From Streptomyces viridochromogenes DSM 40736 (GTDB lineage: Bacteria > Actinomycetota > Actinomycetes > Streptomycetales > Streptomycetaceae), in assembly GCF_000158955.1 (NCBI RefSeq), contig NZ_GG657757.1:7917676-7981675 (forward strand): 64,000 nt of DNA, given 5' to 3'. The notes beneath the pieces were generated by a model, which saw only the letters and a program-made list of their open reading frames with translations, did no database searches and was not told the origin of the DNA. Made by a program: the position numbers and the translations under genes. This document shows positions 15,196 to 22,655 of the stretch, one piece after another. How positions within the stretch are numbered: position 1 is the first letter of the stretch; every line of letters begins with the position of its first letter.

Positions 15196-15224
15196 TGACC
15201 GACCGGACGTACGGAGGTCGGTCA
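15196..15224. terminator. Stem-loop behind the thiolase-HAD operon
   Basis: TGACCGACC (15196-15204) and GGTCGGTCA (15216-15224) are perfect 9-bp arms around an 11-nt loop, 19 bp after the HAD stop. There is no U-run. A terminator is most likely; a regulator site is the alternative because of the CCGAC/GTCGG arms. Confidence 0.5.
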
Positions 15225-15250
15225 TCCGGCCACACCGCCCGAGGACTTGA

Positions 15251-15523
15251 TGTGTCGAGGCAGCCGTGATCGGCGTTCCCGACGACCACTACGGTGAGGA
15301 AGTCGCCGCGCTCGTCGCCGCCCGGCCCGGTGCGGACCTCGGTGCCGCCGAGGTGTCGAACTGGGCACGAGAGCGGCTGTCCGCCTACAAGATCCCGCGC
15401 ATCGTCCGGTTCGTCGACGCGCTGCCCAAGGGGCCGACGGGGAAGATCCTCAAGCGGTCCATCGACCGTAGCGCTCTGACCCGCGACACCGCCCTCGGTG
15501 ACGTTGCCGCCCGCCGCCCCTGA
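15251..15523 (+). pseudogene. Acyl-CoA synthetase C-terminal domain relic
   Basis: After an in-frame TGA at 15248 the frame reads CVEAAVIGVPDDHYGEEVAA and then the AMP-binding enzyme C-terminal domain. It includes SAYKIPRIVRFVDALPKG and the catalytic-lysine motif PTGKILKR. The first roughly 420 residues (the whole adenylation core) are missing. A GTG at 15266 gives an 85-residue frame but has no good ribosome site. This was a fatty-acyl or aryl-CoA ligase of the surrounding pathway, now lost, so activation must come from elsewhere in the genome. Confidence 0.82.
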
Positions 15524-15572
15524 ACCCCGGGAAACCAGGACATCAACCTGCTCCGTCTGCCCTTTGGGATTT

Positions 15573-15601
15573 ATGACTATGACGTCGGATTCAAGTAAAG
15601 T
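15573..15601 (+). promoter_or_regulatory. Operator-promoter copy 2 (TetR autoregulation)
   Basis: The sequence ATGAC-TAT-GACGTC-GGA-TTCAA (15573-15594) shares core and right arm with copies 1 and 3; the left arm is degenerate. A -10 TAAAGT (15596-15601) lies at the same offset. The expected transcription start (about 15607-15609) coincides with the ATG at 15609. Confidence 0.6.
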
Positions 15602-15608
15602 TCCGGGG

Positions 15609-16301
15609 ATGGACACTACTGCGCCCGAGGAGACCGACGGCGAGCAGGCACCGCCCGTGGCGCCCTTCTCGCAACTTCGCGAGCCGCCCACGACGCAGCG
15701 CGGAGCGCGGACCCGGGCCGCTCTGGTGAAGGCCGCGCGCAAGGTGTTCGAACGGGACGGTTACCTCGACACCCGCCTGACCGACATCTCCAAAGAGGCC
15801 CGGTGCGCGGCGGGATCCTTCTACACCTACTTCGCCAACAAGGAAGAGGTGCTTGCCGCCGTCCTCCTGGAGGCGCAGGAGGACATGATGCACCCCGGCA
15901 TGGGCCGGGTGCAGGGCACCGACGATCCCTATGCGGTACTCGAGGCGAGCAACCGCGCCTATCTCGCGGCGTACCAGCGGAACGCGAAGCTGATGGCACT
16001 GCTCGAGCAGGTCGCCCAAGTGGAACCGGAGTTCCGTGAGTTCCGAAGGCGGCGCGGGGACGCGTTCATCCGCCGCAACGCCCGCGGTATCGCCGACCTG
16101 CAGGCGCGGGGTGTCGCAGACCGTGGCGTCGATCCGATGATGGCGTCCCGTGCACTGTCCGGCATGGTCAGTGTCATGGCTTACAACGCCTTCGTACGCA
16201 GTGAAGAGCAAGAGGAAGACACGCCGGTGGACTTCGAGGAACTCGTGTCCACGGTCACCCGCCTGTGGGCGAACGCCCTGCGGTTCCCCGGCCACCGCTG
16301 A
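15609..16301 (+). CDS. TetR-family regulator of the acyl-CoA cluster
   Basis: This is a 230-residue TetR protein. The DNA-binding domain (about residues 30-85) shows RTRAALVKAARKVFERDGYL, then TDISKEARCAAGSFYTYFANKEEVL. The rest is an all-helical ligand and dimer domain. Start 15609 was chosen because the operator-promoter copy 2 ends at 15601; the frame is open to 15498 but that would run through the promoter. No Shine-Dalgarno precedes 15609, consistent with a leaderless mRNA. Identical palindromes in front of this gene, the thiolase operon and the SDR operon mark it as their probable common repressor, with an acyl-CoA or pathway intermediate as likely inducer (inference). Confidence 0.88.
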   Translation: MDTTAPEETDGEQAPPVAPFSQLREPPTTQRGARTRAALVKAARKVFERDGYLDTRLTDISKEARCAAGSFYTYFANKEEVLAAVLLEAQEDMMHPGMGRVQGTDDPYAVLEASNRAYLAAYQRNAKLMALLEQVAQVEPEFREFRRRRGDAFIRRNARGIADLQARGVADRGVDPMMASRALSGMVSVMAYNAFVRSEEQEEDTPVDFEELVSTVTRLWANALRFPGHR

Positions 16302-16373
16302 TCCGCGCGCCTCGCAGCCGCTCATACCCCTGGGGTTGGGCGGCTTTCTTCATTGGTTCCGCGCGGACAGCTA

Positions 16374-16402
16374 TTGAACTTGACGTCGGATTCAATTATA
16401 CA
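16374..16402 (+). promoter_or_regulatory. Operator-promoter copy 3 (SDR-hydratase-dehydrogenase operon)
   Basis: The palindrome TTGAA-CTT-GACGTC-GGA-TTCAA (16374-16395) lies between a -35 (TTGAAC, 16374-16379) and a -10 (TATACA, 16397-16402), spacer 17 bp. The leader to GTG 16444 is about 35 nt and holds GGAGAGG. Confidence 0.7.
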
Positions 16403-16443
16403 GGTCGGACGCACCGCACGCCCCGTCAACGGAGAGGGTTGCC

Positions 16444-17262
16444 GTGAACCTTGCAGAAAGAGTCGCCATCGTCACCGGTGGGGGCGGCGGTATCGGCAGC
16501 GCGCTGGTCGCACGGCTCGCTCGCGAGGGCGCCCGGGTCGTAGTCGCGGACCTCGACGCGGAGGCCGCGCGGGCGGTGTCGGAGACAGTCGACGCCGACC
16601 ATCCGGGCACCACCGTCAGCGCCGGCGCGGACGTGTCGGACAGTGAGCAGATCCAGCAGTTGATCGACCTGGCGGAGAGCGCCTTCGGCCCGGTCGACTT
16701 CTACTTCGCGAACGCGGGCATCGGCGGCGCGCTCGGCCTCGACGTGAGCGAGCAGGACTGGGATCGCTCGATCGACGTCAATCTGCGAGCCCACATCCGT
16801 GCGGCAAGGCTGCTGGTACCCCGGTGGCTCGAGCGCGGTGAGGGCTACTTCGTCAGCACGGCCTCGGCGGCCGGACTGCTCACCCAGATCGGCTCCGCCA
16901 CGTACGCCGTCACCAAGCACGCGGCCGTCGCCTTCGCCGAGTGGCTGAGTGTCACCTACGGCGACCGCGGGGTTCGGGTCAGCTGTCTGTGCCCGATGGG
17001 CGTGAACACCAGGATGCTGACCGCCGGGGAGGACTCCGGGGACGCGCTGGGAAGAGCCGCGACACGGGCCGTCACCTCCGCTGGTGACGTCCTGGAGCTG
17101 GCCGAAGTCGCCGACGCCGTCCTGGCCGCCATCGAGGACGAGCGCTTCCTCGTCCTGCCGCACGAAGACGTTCTCGAGATGTACCGGCAGAAGGGCTCGG
17201 ACTACGACCGCTGGGTGCGCGGGATGCGCCGCTACCAGAGCTCCCTGCTGGCGCAGGCATGA
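16444..17262 (+). CDS. Short-chain dehydrogenase/reductase
   Basis: A 272-residue classical SDR starting at GTG behind GGAGAGG. The cofactor motif TGGGGGIG (11-18) and Asp37 (VVADLD) suggest NAD(H). NAGIG near 90-94, and catalytic Ser (STASAAG) with Tyr154/Lys158 (YAVTK), are present. It is first in a four-gene operon, overlapping the hydratase gene by 4 bp (ATGA). It probably oxidises a hydroxyacyl or alcohol intermediate in the same degradation route. Confidence 0.9.
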   Translation: MNLAERVAIVTGGGGGIGSALVARLAREGARVVVADLDAEAARAVSETVDADHPGTTVSAGADVSDSEQIQQLIDLAESAFGPVDFYFANAGIGGALGLDVSEQDWDRSIDVNLRAHIRAARLLVPRWLERGEGYFVSTASAAGLLTQIGSATYAVTKHAAVAFAEWLSVTYGDRGVRVSCLCPMGVNTRMLTAGEDSGDALGRAATRAVTSAGDVLELAEVADAVLAAIEDERFLVLPHEDVLEMYRQKGSDYDRWVRGMRRYQSSLLAQA

Positions 17263-18071
17263 CCGGCGCGCCGGGCGAGCTCGTCCTCGCCGAGCGCCGA
17301 GGGCAGGTGCTGCTGGTCACGTTCAACCGGCCCGCCAAGCTGAACGCCTGGACCGACGAACTCGAGGACCGCTATGTCGCGGTGCTCGACGCCGCCGAGG
17401 ACGATCCGGACGTACGTGCCGTCGTGGTCACCGGCGCGGGACGCGGATTCTGCGCCGGGGCCGACCTGCAACGGCTGCAGGCGGTCGGCGAGGTCTCCGA
17501 GGCGGGCCGGGCCGGGCGCCGTCCCCGGGACCTTCCGCGGACCCTGCGCAAGCCGCTGATCGGAGCGGTCAACGGAGTGGCCGCCGGCCTCGGCATGGTG
17601 GAGGCGCTCTACTGCGACCTTCGCTTCGGCTCGCCCTCGGCCCGGTTCACCACGGCATTCGCGCAACGGGGGCTGATCGCCGAGTACGGGATCTCCTGGC
17701 TGTTGCCCCGGCTGGTGGGGCACAGCCGAGCAGCGGATCTGCTGCTGTCGAGTCGCATGGTGGATGCCGAGGAGGCCTTCCGTATCGGACTCCTCGACCA
17801 CCTGGTCCCCACCGGCAGCGTGGTCGATGCCGCTGTCGCGTACGCCGCCGATCTGGCGGAGCGCTGCTCCCCGGCATCCATGGCCACCATCAAGAGCCAG
17901 CTGAGCAACGACGCGGACGGCACCTACGCCGATTCCGTGACCCGGGCGGAGGGCCTGATGCTCCAGGCGTTCCGCGGGTCCGATGTCGTCGAGGGCGTGG
18001 CCAGTCACCTGGACAAGCGCCCGCCCGACTTTCCCTCCCTACCCGTAAGGAGTTCTGATGTCCCTGTTTGA
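17259..18071 (+). CDS. Enoyl-CoA hydratase/isomerase family protein
   Basis: This 270-residue crotonase-fold protein has the CoA/oxyanion segment VVVTGAGRGFCAGADLQRL near 56-75 and the second oxyanion segment IGAVNGVAAGLGM near 99-111. It adds water to 2-enoyl-CoA or isomerises it. The start overlaps the SDR gene by 4 bp. The stop lies 13 bp inside the next gene, whose ribosome site (AAGGAG) is embedded in this gene's last codons, so the three proteins are translationally coupled. Confidence 0.9.
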   Translation: MTGAPGELVLAERRGQVLLVTFNRPAKLNAWTDELEDRYVAVLDAAEDDPDVRAVVVTGAGRGFCAGADLQRLQAVGEVSEAGRAGRRPRDLPRTLRKPLIGAVNGVAAGLGMVEALYCDLRFGSPSARFTTAFAQRGLIAEYGISWLLPRLVGHSRAADLLLSSRMVDAEEAFRIGLLDHLVPTGSVVDAAVAYAADLAERCSPASMATIKSQLSNDADGTYADSVTRAEGLMLQAFRGSDVVEGVASHLDKRPPDFPSLPVRSSDVPV

Positions 18072-19281
18072 GACGTCGGACCGTGCCAAGAAGTACCGTG
18101 CGGATCTGCTCGAGTTCATGGATGAGCACATCTACCCCGCCGAGGCGGTGTACGACGAGCAGATGCGCGCGTCGGGCGACCCGCACTTCCACCCGCCGAT
18201 CCTCGAAGAGCTCAAGGCGGAGGCGCGCAGGCGCGGACTGTGGAACCTGTTCCACCCGCACCCGGAGTGGGGCCCCGGCCTGACGAACCTCGAGTACGCG
18301 CCGCTGGCGGAGATCATGGGCCGCAGTCACATCGCCTCCGAGGCGTGCAACTGCAACGCGCCCGACACCGGCAACATGGAGGTGCTCACCCTCTTCGGCA
18401 CCGACGAGCACAAGGAGAAGTACCTCAAGCCGCTGCTCGACGGGACGATGGCCTCGGCCTTCGCGATGACCGAGCCGCGTGTCGCCAGCTCCGATGCCAC
18501 CAACATCGAGCTGCGGATGGAGCGCGACGGCGACGAGTACGTGCTCAACGGCCGCAAGTGGTTCGCCTCGAACGCGATGCACAAGAACTGCAAGGTGCTC
18601 ATCGTGATGGGCAAGACCGACCCCACGGCGGCCCCGCATCGCCAGCAGTCGATGATGGTCGTACCCGTGGACGCCCCCGGCGTCACCGTGGTCCGCAACC
18701 TCCCGGTGTTCGGGTACGCGGACCGCGAGGGCCATGCGGAGATCATCTTCGAGAACGTCCGGGTGCCGGCCAAGGACCTCCTCAAGGGCGAGGGCGAGGG
18801 TTTCGCCATCAGCCAGGCCCGGCTCGGGCCCGGCCGCATACACCACTGCATGCGGGCCATCGGCGCGGCCGAGCGGGCACTGGAACTGATGTGCCGGCGC
18901 GCACAGTCACGGGTGACCTTCGGCAGCCCGGTCGCCGAACGGTCGAACATCCAGGACTGGATCGCGGAAGCGCGGATCGACATCGAGATGATCCGCCTGC
19001 TCACGCTCAAGGCCGCGTATCTGATGGACACGGTCGGGAACAAGGAAGCGCGCACCGAGATCGCGGCCATCAAGGTGGCCGCCCCCGACATCGCGTTGAA
19101 GATCGTCGACCGCGCGATCCAGGTGCACGGGGGAGCGGGAGTGACCGACGACTTCCCCTTGGCGATGATGTACGCGCATCTGCGGACGCTGCGGCTGGCG
19201 GACGGTCCCGACGAGGTTCACAAGCGGGCCATCGCCAAGCAGGAACTGCGGCGGTACCGCGACGCGGCGGCGGTGAACTGA
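18058..19281 (+). CDS. Acyl-CoA dehydrogenase, ACAD10/11-like
   Basis: This 407-residue protein has the three ACAD blocks: N-terminal helices, the beta domain with FAMTEPRVASSDATNIE near 138-155 (FAD/substrate), and the C-terminal helices with ARLGPGRIHHCMRAIGAAER and VHGGAGVTDDFPLA. The last two are hallmarks of the ACAD10/11 group, which in animals and actinobacteria acts with a phosphotransferase-type kinase and a HAD-like domain on hydroxyacyl-CoAs. A HAD protein (14529) and a phosphotransferase relic (20058) are both encoded in this cluster, supporting that route. FAD-dependent, cytoplasmic. Confidence 0.92.
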   Translation: MSLFETSDRAKKYRADLLEFMDEHIYPAEAVYDEQMRASGDPHFHPPILEELKAEARRRGLWNLFHPHPEWGPGLTNLEYAPLAEIMGRSHIASEACNCNAPDTGNMEVLTLFGTDEHKEKYLKPLLDGTMASAFAMTEPRVASSDATNIELRMERDGDEYVLNGRKWFASNAMHKNCKVLIVMGKTDPTAAPHRQQSMMVVPVDAPGVTVVRNLPVFGYADREGHAEIIFENVRVPAKDLLKGEGEGFAISQARLGPGRIHHCMRAIGAAERALELMCRRAQSRVTFGSPVAERSNIQDWIAEARIDIEMIRLLTLKAAYLMDTVGNKEARTEIAAIKVAAPDIALKIVDRAIQVHGGAGVTDDFPLAMMYAHLRTLRLADGPDEVHKRAIAKQELRRYRDAAAVN

Positions 19282-19282
19282 G

Positions 19283-20065
19283 ATGGCGGGACTCGACCTC
19301 ACCGGTCGTACAGCCGTCGTCACCGGGGCCTCGCGCGGTATCGGGCTGGCGATAGCCCAGTCCATCGCCGAGGCCGGCGCAAACGTCGTCCTCACCTCCC
19401 GGACCCAAGAGGCGGCGGAGGCCGCCGCGGCCCAGGTCAAGGGCACAGCGGTCGGCGTGGCAGCGCACGCGGTCGACGAAGAGGCGGCCCGGCGCTGTGT
19501 GGATCTGACGCTCGAGCGCTTCGGCAGTCTGGACATCCTCGTCAACAACGCGGGGACCAACCCGGCCTTCGGGCCGGTCATCGACCAGGACCACGGCCGG
19601 TTCGCGAAGACCTTCGACGTGAACCTGTGGGCGCCCGTCCTGTGGACGGGGCTGGCCACGCGAGCCTGGATGGGGGAGCACGGCGGGGCGGTCGTCAACA
19701 CCGCGTCGGTGGGCGGCATGGCCTCCGAGGCGAACATCGGGCTGTACAACGCCTCGAAGGCCGCGCTGATCCATCTCACCAGGCAACTGGCCCTGGAACT
19801 CTCGCCGAAGGTCCGCGTCAACGCCGTGGCACCGGGGGTGGTGCGCACAAAGCTGGCCGAGGCTCTGTGGAAGGAGCACGAGGAGGAGGTGTCCGCCTCG
19901 GTGGCGCTGGGCCGCATCGGGGAGCCTGCCGACATCGCGTCCGCGGTCGCCTTCCTCGTCTCGGACGCCGCGAGTTGGATCACCGGCGAGACGATGGTGA
20001 TCGACGGCGGCCAACTGCTCGGTGATGCGCTCCCGTTCAGGCAAGGAGCCGGAATCGGTGTCTAG
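19283..20065 (+). CDS. SDR-family oxidoreductase (FabG-like)
   Basis: A 260-residue SDR beginning 1 bp after the dehydrogenase stop. TGASRGIG (14-21), NNAG near 90 and Tyr154/Lys158 (YNASK) are intact, and the end carries the family's DGGQLLGD. Arg40 in LTSRT favours NADP(H). It probably reduces or oxidises a 3-keto/hydroxy-acyl intermediate. The codons for its last residues contain AAGGAG and a GTG (20058), the start of the now broken phosphotransferase frame. Confidence 0.9.
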   Translation: MAGLDLTGRTAVVTGASRGIGLAIAQSIAEAGANVVLTSRTQEAAEAAAAQVKGTAVGVAAHAVDEEAARRCVDLTLERFGSLDILVNNAGTNPAFGPVIDQDHGRFAKTFDVNLWAPVLWTGLATRAWMGEHGGAVVNTASVGGMASEANIGLYNASKAALIHLTRQLALELSPKVRVNAVAPGVVRTKLAEALWKEHEEEVSASVALGRIGEPADIASAVAFLVSDAASWITGETMVIDGGQLLGDALPFRQGAGIGV

Positions 20066-20200
20066 CGCGGACATCGTCGGAATCGACGCCGAGGCGGTGG
20101 GCCACTGGTTCGCCTCCTCGGCGTCGACTTCGCCGGACCCTTGGCCTTCGAGCGGATCGGGCTGGGCCAGTCGAACCTGACGTATCTCGTAAAGCTCCCG
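20058..20200 (+). pseudogene. Phosphotransferase (APH / ACAD10-kinase-like) N-terminal relic
   Basis: It starts at GTG 20058 with AAGGAG upstream, inside the end of the SDR gene. It reads VSSADIVGIDAEAVGHWF. After a one-base loss near 20116 it continues in the next frame as LGVDFAGPLAFERIGLGQSN and LTYLV. This is the start of aminoglycoside-phosphotransferase-fold kinases that partner ACAD10/11-type enzymes. Homology stops at about 20198, where a second relic begins. Confidence 0.65.
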
Positions 20201-20302
20201 AGGACATCGCGGGTCCCGCGATCTTTCCTCGCCTCCCGCGCGGGCGCCTACCTGACCGGCACGGTGATGCCCGTGGACGGCGGGATCTCCAACAACCGCT
20301 GA
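20198..20302 (+). pseudogene. SDR C-terminal relic fused to the phosphotransferase relic
   Basis: From about 20198 the text reads PEDIAGPAIF and, after a +1 frameshift at TTT 20224-20226, LASRAGAYLTGTV and MPVDGGISNNR before a TGA. This is the standard last 35 residues of a classical SDR (RPEDIA...FLAS...LTGT...VDGG). A deletion removed the kinase body, any genes between and most of this SDR. Confidence 0.75.
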
Positions 20303-20329
20303 CCGGCACGCCCGTCCGACCGTCTCGGG

Positions 20330-20374
20330 CCGCGGCGCGGGAGGCCGCCTGAAGTCGGCCCGCCCGCGCCGCGG
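20330..20374. terminator. 12-bp perfect stem-loop between convergent operons
   Basis: CCGCGGCGCGGG (20330-20341) pairs with CCCGCGCCGCGG (20363-20374), loop 21 nt. It lies 27 bp after the relic's stop and 3 bp before the symporter's stop on the other strand. It is likely a bidirectional terminator. Confidence 0.65.
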
Positions 20375-20377
20375 TGG

Positions 20378-21994
20378 TCATTCGGCTGCGGCGAGAAGCC
20401 GTGCCTCGCCCTCCTCGTACAGGCGCCGCTGCTCACGGCTGTCGGCGGCACGGCGACGGTGGTCCAGACGGCTGCCCAGCCAGCCCGCGAGGTAGCCGAA
20501 CGGGATGGAGACCAGCCCGGTGGACTGCATGGGGAACAGGTCGAAGTCGGCATGCGGGAAGACGGCGGACGGCGTGCCCGAAACGGCCCTGGAGAAGACC
20601 ATGAGCAGCAACGCGCAGGCCGCGCCGCCGTAGAGGGTGGTGAGCAGGCCCGTGCGCGTGAACCCGCGCCAGAACAGGGAGTAGGTGAGCGCGGGTGCCA
20701 CCGCCGATGCCCCTATGCAGATGGCCAGAGTGGTCAGCACGCCGACGTCCCAGTTCTGCACCATGGTGGCGAGCCCGATGGCGACGACCCCCACGGCCAC
20801 GCTCGTCCACGCCGCCACCGACATCTCGGTACGGGGCTCGGCCTGTCCCCGCCGCACCGCGTGGGCGAACAGGTCGTGGGCGAGTGACGAAGCCGCGGCC
20901 AGGGTCATCCCCGCGACCGACGACAGCAGGGTGATGAACACCATGCCCGCCACGGCCGAGTACAGGATCGCCGCGCCCGCGGAGCCGGGGGCCCCGCCGA
21001 GCACCTGGGACAGCATGAGCACCGACGTCCTGCCGTGCGGGTCTGCCGCGGTGATGTGCTGCGATCCCACCAGGGCCGCCGCGCCCGTACCCATGATGAT
21101 CACGAGCAGGCAGAACGTGGTGACCGTGCCGACCGCCCATGACATGGAGCGACGCACGGCCGGTACGTCCTGCGCGGAGTACAGGCGCATCGTGATGTGC
21201 GGCAGGCAGGCCACCCCGAGGATGATGGTGATCTGGAGACTGACGAAGTCCAGCCGGCCACCGGTGGACGTGCCGAGCTGCAGGCCCTGCTGAAGGTAGG
21301 CGGGGCCCGCGCCGCTGCCGTGCTGGGCTGCCCTGAGGATGTCGCCGGGGCTCCAGTCGAAGCGGTTGAGGACGAGAGCGGCGACGACGATGCTGGTGCC
21401 GAGCAGGAGCACGATCTTGATCATCTGAATGAGCGCGGTGCCCCGCATACCGCCGATCGCCGCGTAGATGATCATCAGAGTGCCGACGATGACGATGCAC
21501 ACCGTCCTGGCACCCGCAGCGTACGGAATGTCCAGGATGAAGGTGAGCAGCGACCCGGCTCCCGAGAGCTGGACGACCAGGAAGGGCAGGGTCGCCGAGA
21601 GTGTCACCACGCAGGCGGCGATCCGCACGGCCCGTCCGGACATGTTGCGGGCCAGGACGTCGCCCATGGTGAACCTGCCTGCGTTGCGCAGGGGTTCGGC
21701 CAGGAGGAACATCAGCAGCACCAGGGACAGGGCGGTGCTGACCGCAAGGACGTAGCCGTCGTATCCGGCGAGCGCGATGATGCCGGTGGTGCTCAGCACC
21801 GTGGCGGCGGAGATGTAGTCGCCCGCGATCGCCAGGCCGTTCTTGAGCGGGGTGAGCGACAGGTAGCCGGTGTAGAAGTTCGCCAGGTCGTCGCGGTCCG
21901 GTCCCGCCATGACGCACATCAGCAGCGTGACGGTGACCAGCGTGGTGAACAGAACCAGGATGATGGACTGCGTCCCGGAGCTGAAGTCGTTCAT
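20378..21994 (-). CDS. Sodium:solute symporter, ActP (acetate permease)-like
   Basis: This is a 538-residue SSS-family transporter with about 13 hydrophobic helices. The family core is seen in NGLAIAGDYISAATVLSTTG near 50-70 and GGMRGTALIQMIKIVLLL near 180-197 (the SSS signature region). It pairs with a DUF485 protein by a 4-bp start/stop overlap, as ActP pairs with YjcH, so uptake of acetate or another short carboxylate is likely. The gene is convergent with the acyl-CoA operon and may feed it with substrate. Confidence 0.9.
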   Translation of the reverse strand: MNDFSSGTQSIILVLFTTLVTVTLLMCVMAGPDRDDLANFYTGYLSLTPLKNGLAIAGDYISAATVLSTTGIIALAGYDGYVLAVSTALSLVLLMFLLAEPLRNAGRFTMGDVLARNMSGRAVRIAACVVTLSATLPFLVVQLSGAGSLLTFILDIPYAAGARTVCIVIVGTLMIIYAAIGGMRGTALIQMIKIVLLLGTSIVVAALVLNRFDWSPGDILRAAQHGSGAGPAYLQQGLQLGTSTGGRLDFVSLQITIILGVACLPHITMRLYSAQDVPAVRRSMSWAVGTVTTFCLLVIIMGTGAAALVGSQHITAADPHGRTSVLMLSQVLGGAPGSAGAAILYSAVAGMVFITLLSSVAGMTLAAASSLAHDLFAHAVRRGQAEPRTEMSVAAWTSVAVGVVAIGLATMVQNWDVGVLTTLAICIGASAVAPALTYSLFWRGFTRTGLLTTLYGGAACALLLMVFSRAVSGTPSAVFPHADFDLFPMQSTGLVSIPFGYLAGWLGSRLDHRRRAADSREQRRLYEEGEARLLAAAE

Positions 21995-22485
21995 CTCGCC
22001 ATCCCCGCGTTCCGGCCGGTGGGGACCGCCCGCTCCCGGACGGCGCGGGCCAACGGATCCACGGAGCGTTGTGCGCTGCGCCTGTACCAGGAGACCGCCG
22101 CGAAGGTGACGACGAGTTGGAGGATGCCCAAGGCCATGCCCAGGCTCAGCTCTCCGGTGACCTTGGATCCCATCAGACCGGGCGCGTAGCAGGACAGCAC
22201 GACATACACCACGAAGGAGCCGAGCGCGGTGAGCGTGGAGATCCGGCGGAGCAGGCGGTAGGCCGAGCGGAGGGCGGTGAGGTCGGATTCGTCTCGATGG
22301 GTCTCGTGCGCGGTCTCGTGCGCGTAAAGGGCGTCCCAGGGGGCTTGCCGACCGTACGAGTCGTATCGCGCGCCGTCGTGCCCGTACGACTCCGGCCACG
22401 GGTTCTGTCCGTACGTCTCGTGTCGAGGGGGGATCCCGTAGGACTGTGCTGAGGGTGGGTACCGGTTCTCGTCGGCGTATGTCAT
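21991..22485 (-). CDS. DUF485 membrane protein, symporter partner
   Basis: This 164-residue protein has a hydrophilic, Tyr/His/Pro-rich N-terminus with imprecise HETYGQNPWPESYGHDG-type repeats (residues 1-70). The DUF485 domain follows (about 75-150) with two transmembrane helices (TALGSFVVYVVLSCYAPGLM and a second starting GMALGILQLVVTFAAVSWY). An ATG at 22554 would add 23 residues. I prefer 22485, where GGAAGG precedes it. It overlaps the symporter start by 4 bp. The extended low-complexity N-terminus is unusual, since typical members are about 100 residues. Confidence 0.85.
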   Translation of the reverse strand: MTYADENRYPPSAQSYGIPPRHETYGQNPWPESYGHDGARYDSYGRQAPWDALYAHETAHETHRDESDLTALRSAYRLLRRISTLTALGSFVVYVVLSCYAPGLMGSKVTGELSLGMALGILQLVVTFAAVSWYRRSAQRSVDPLARAVRERAVPTGRNAGMAR

Positions 22486-22552
22486 CGCCTGGCCTTCCAC
22501 TACGGCTCGGATCCCCGCGGTAAACGGGAAAGAGTGCTTCAGGCGGCGCACC

Positions 22553-22570
22553 ATACCGACTGGTTGGAAT
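22553..22570. promoter_or_regulatory. Imperfect copy of the ACCGAC-TG-GTCGGT operator
   Basis: ATACCGAC-TG-GTTGGAAT matches 14 of 18 positions of the perfect palindrome at 12988-13005. It sits upstream of the DUF485/symporter operon. This hints that one regulator controls both the hydrolase operon and the transporter. Confidence 0.35.
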
Positions 22571-22655
22571 GCCTGTAAGTCCGCCGTAGGTCACATTTCG
22601 GCGTTGATGTGATCCCCTGGGCGCGGAAGCATGGGATACATCACAGGCAGTTATG

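Noticed and set aside
15196..15224. Fourth copy of the GACGTC-centred TetR operator
   Set aside because: The arms TGACCGACC/GGTCGGTCA lack TTGAA/TTCAA and the GACGTC core, and the position directly behind a stop codon fits a terminator better.
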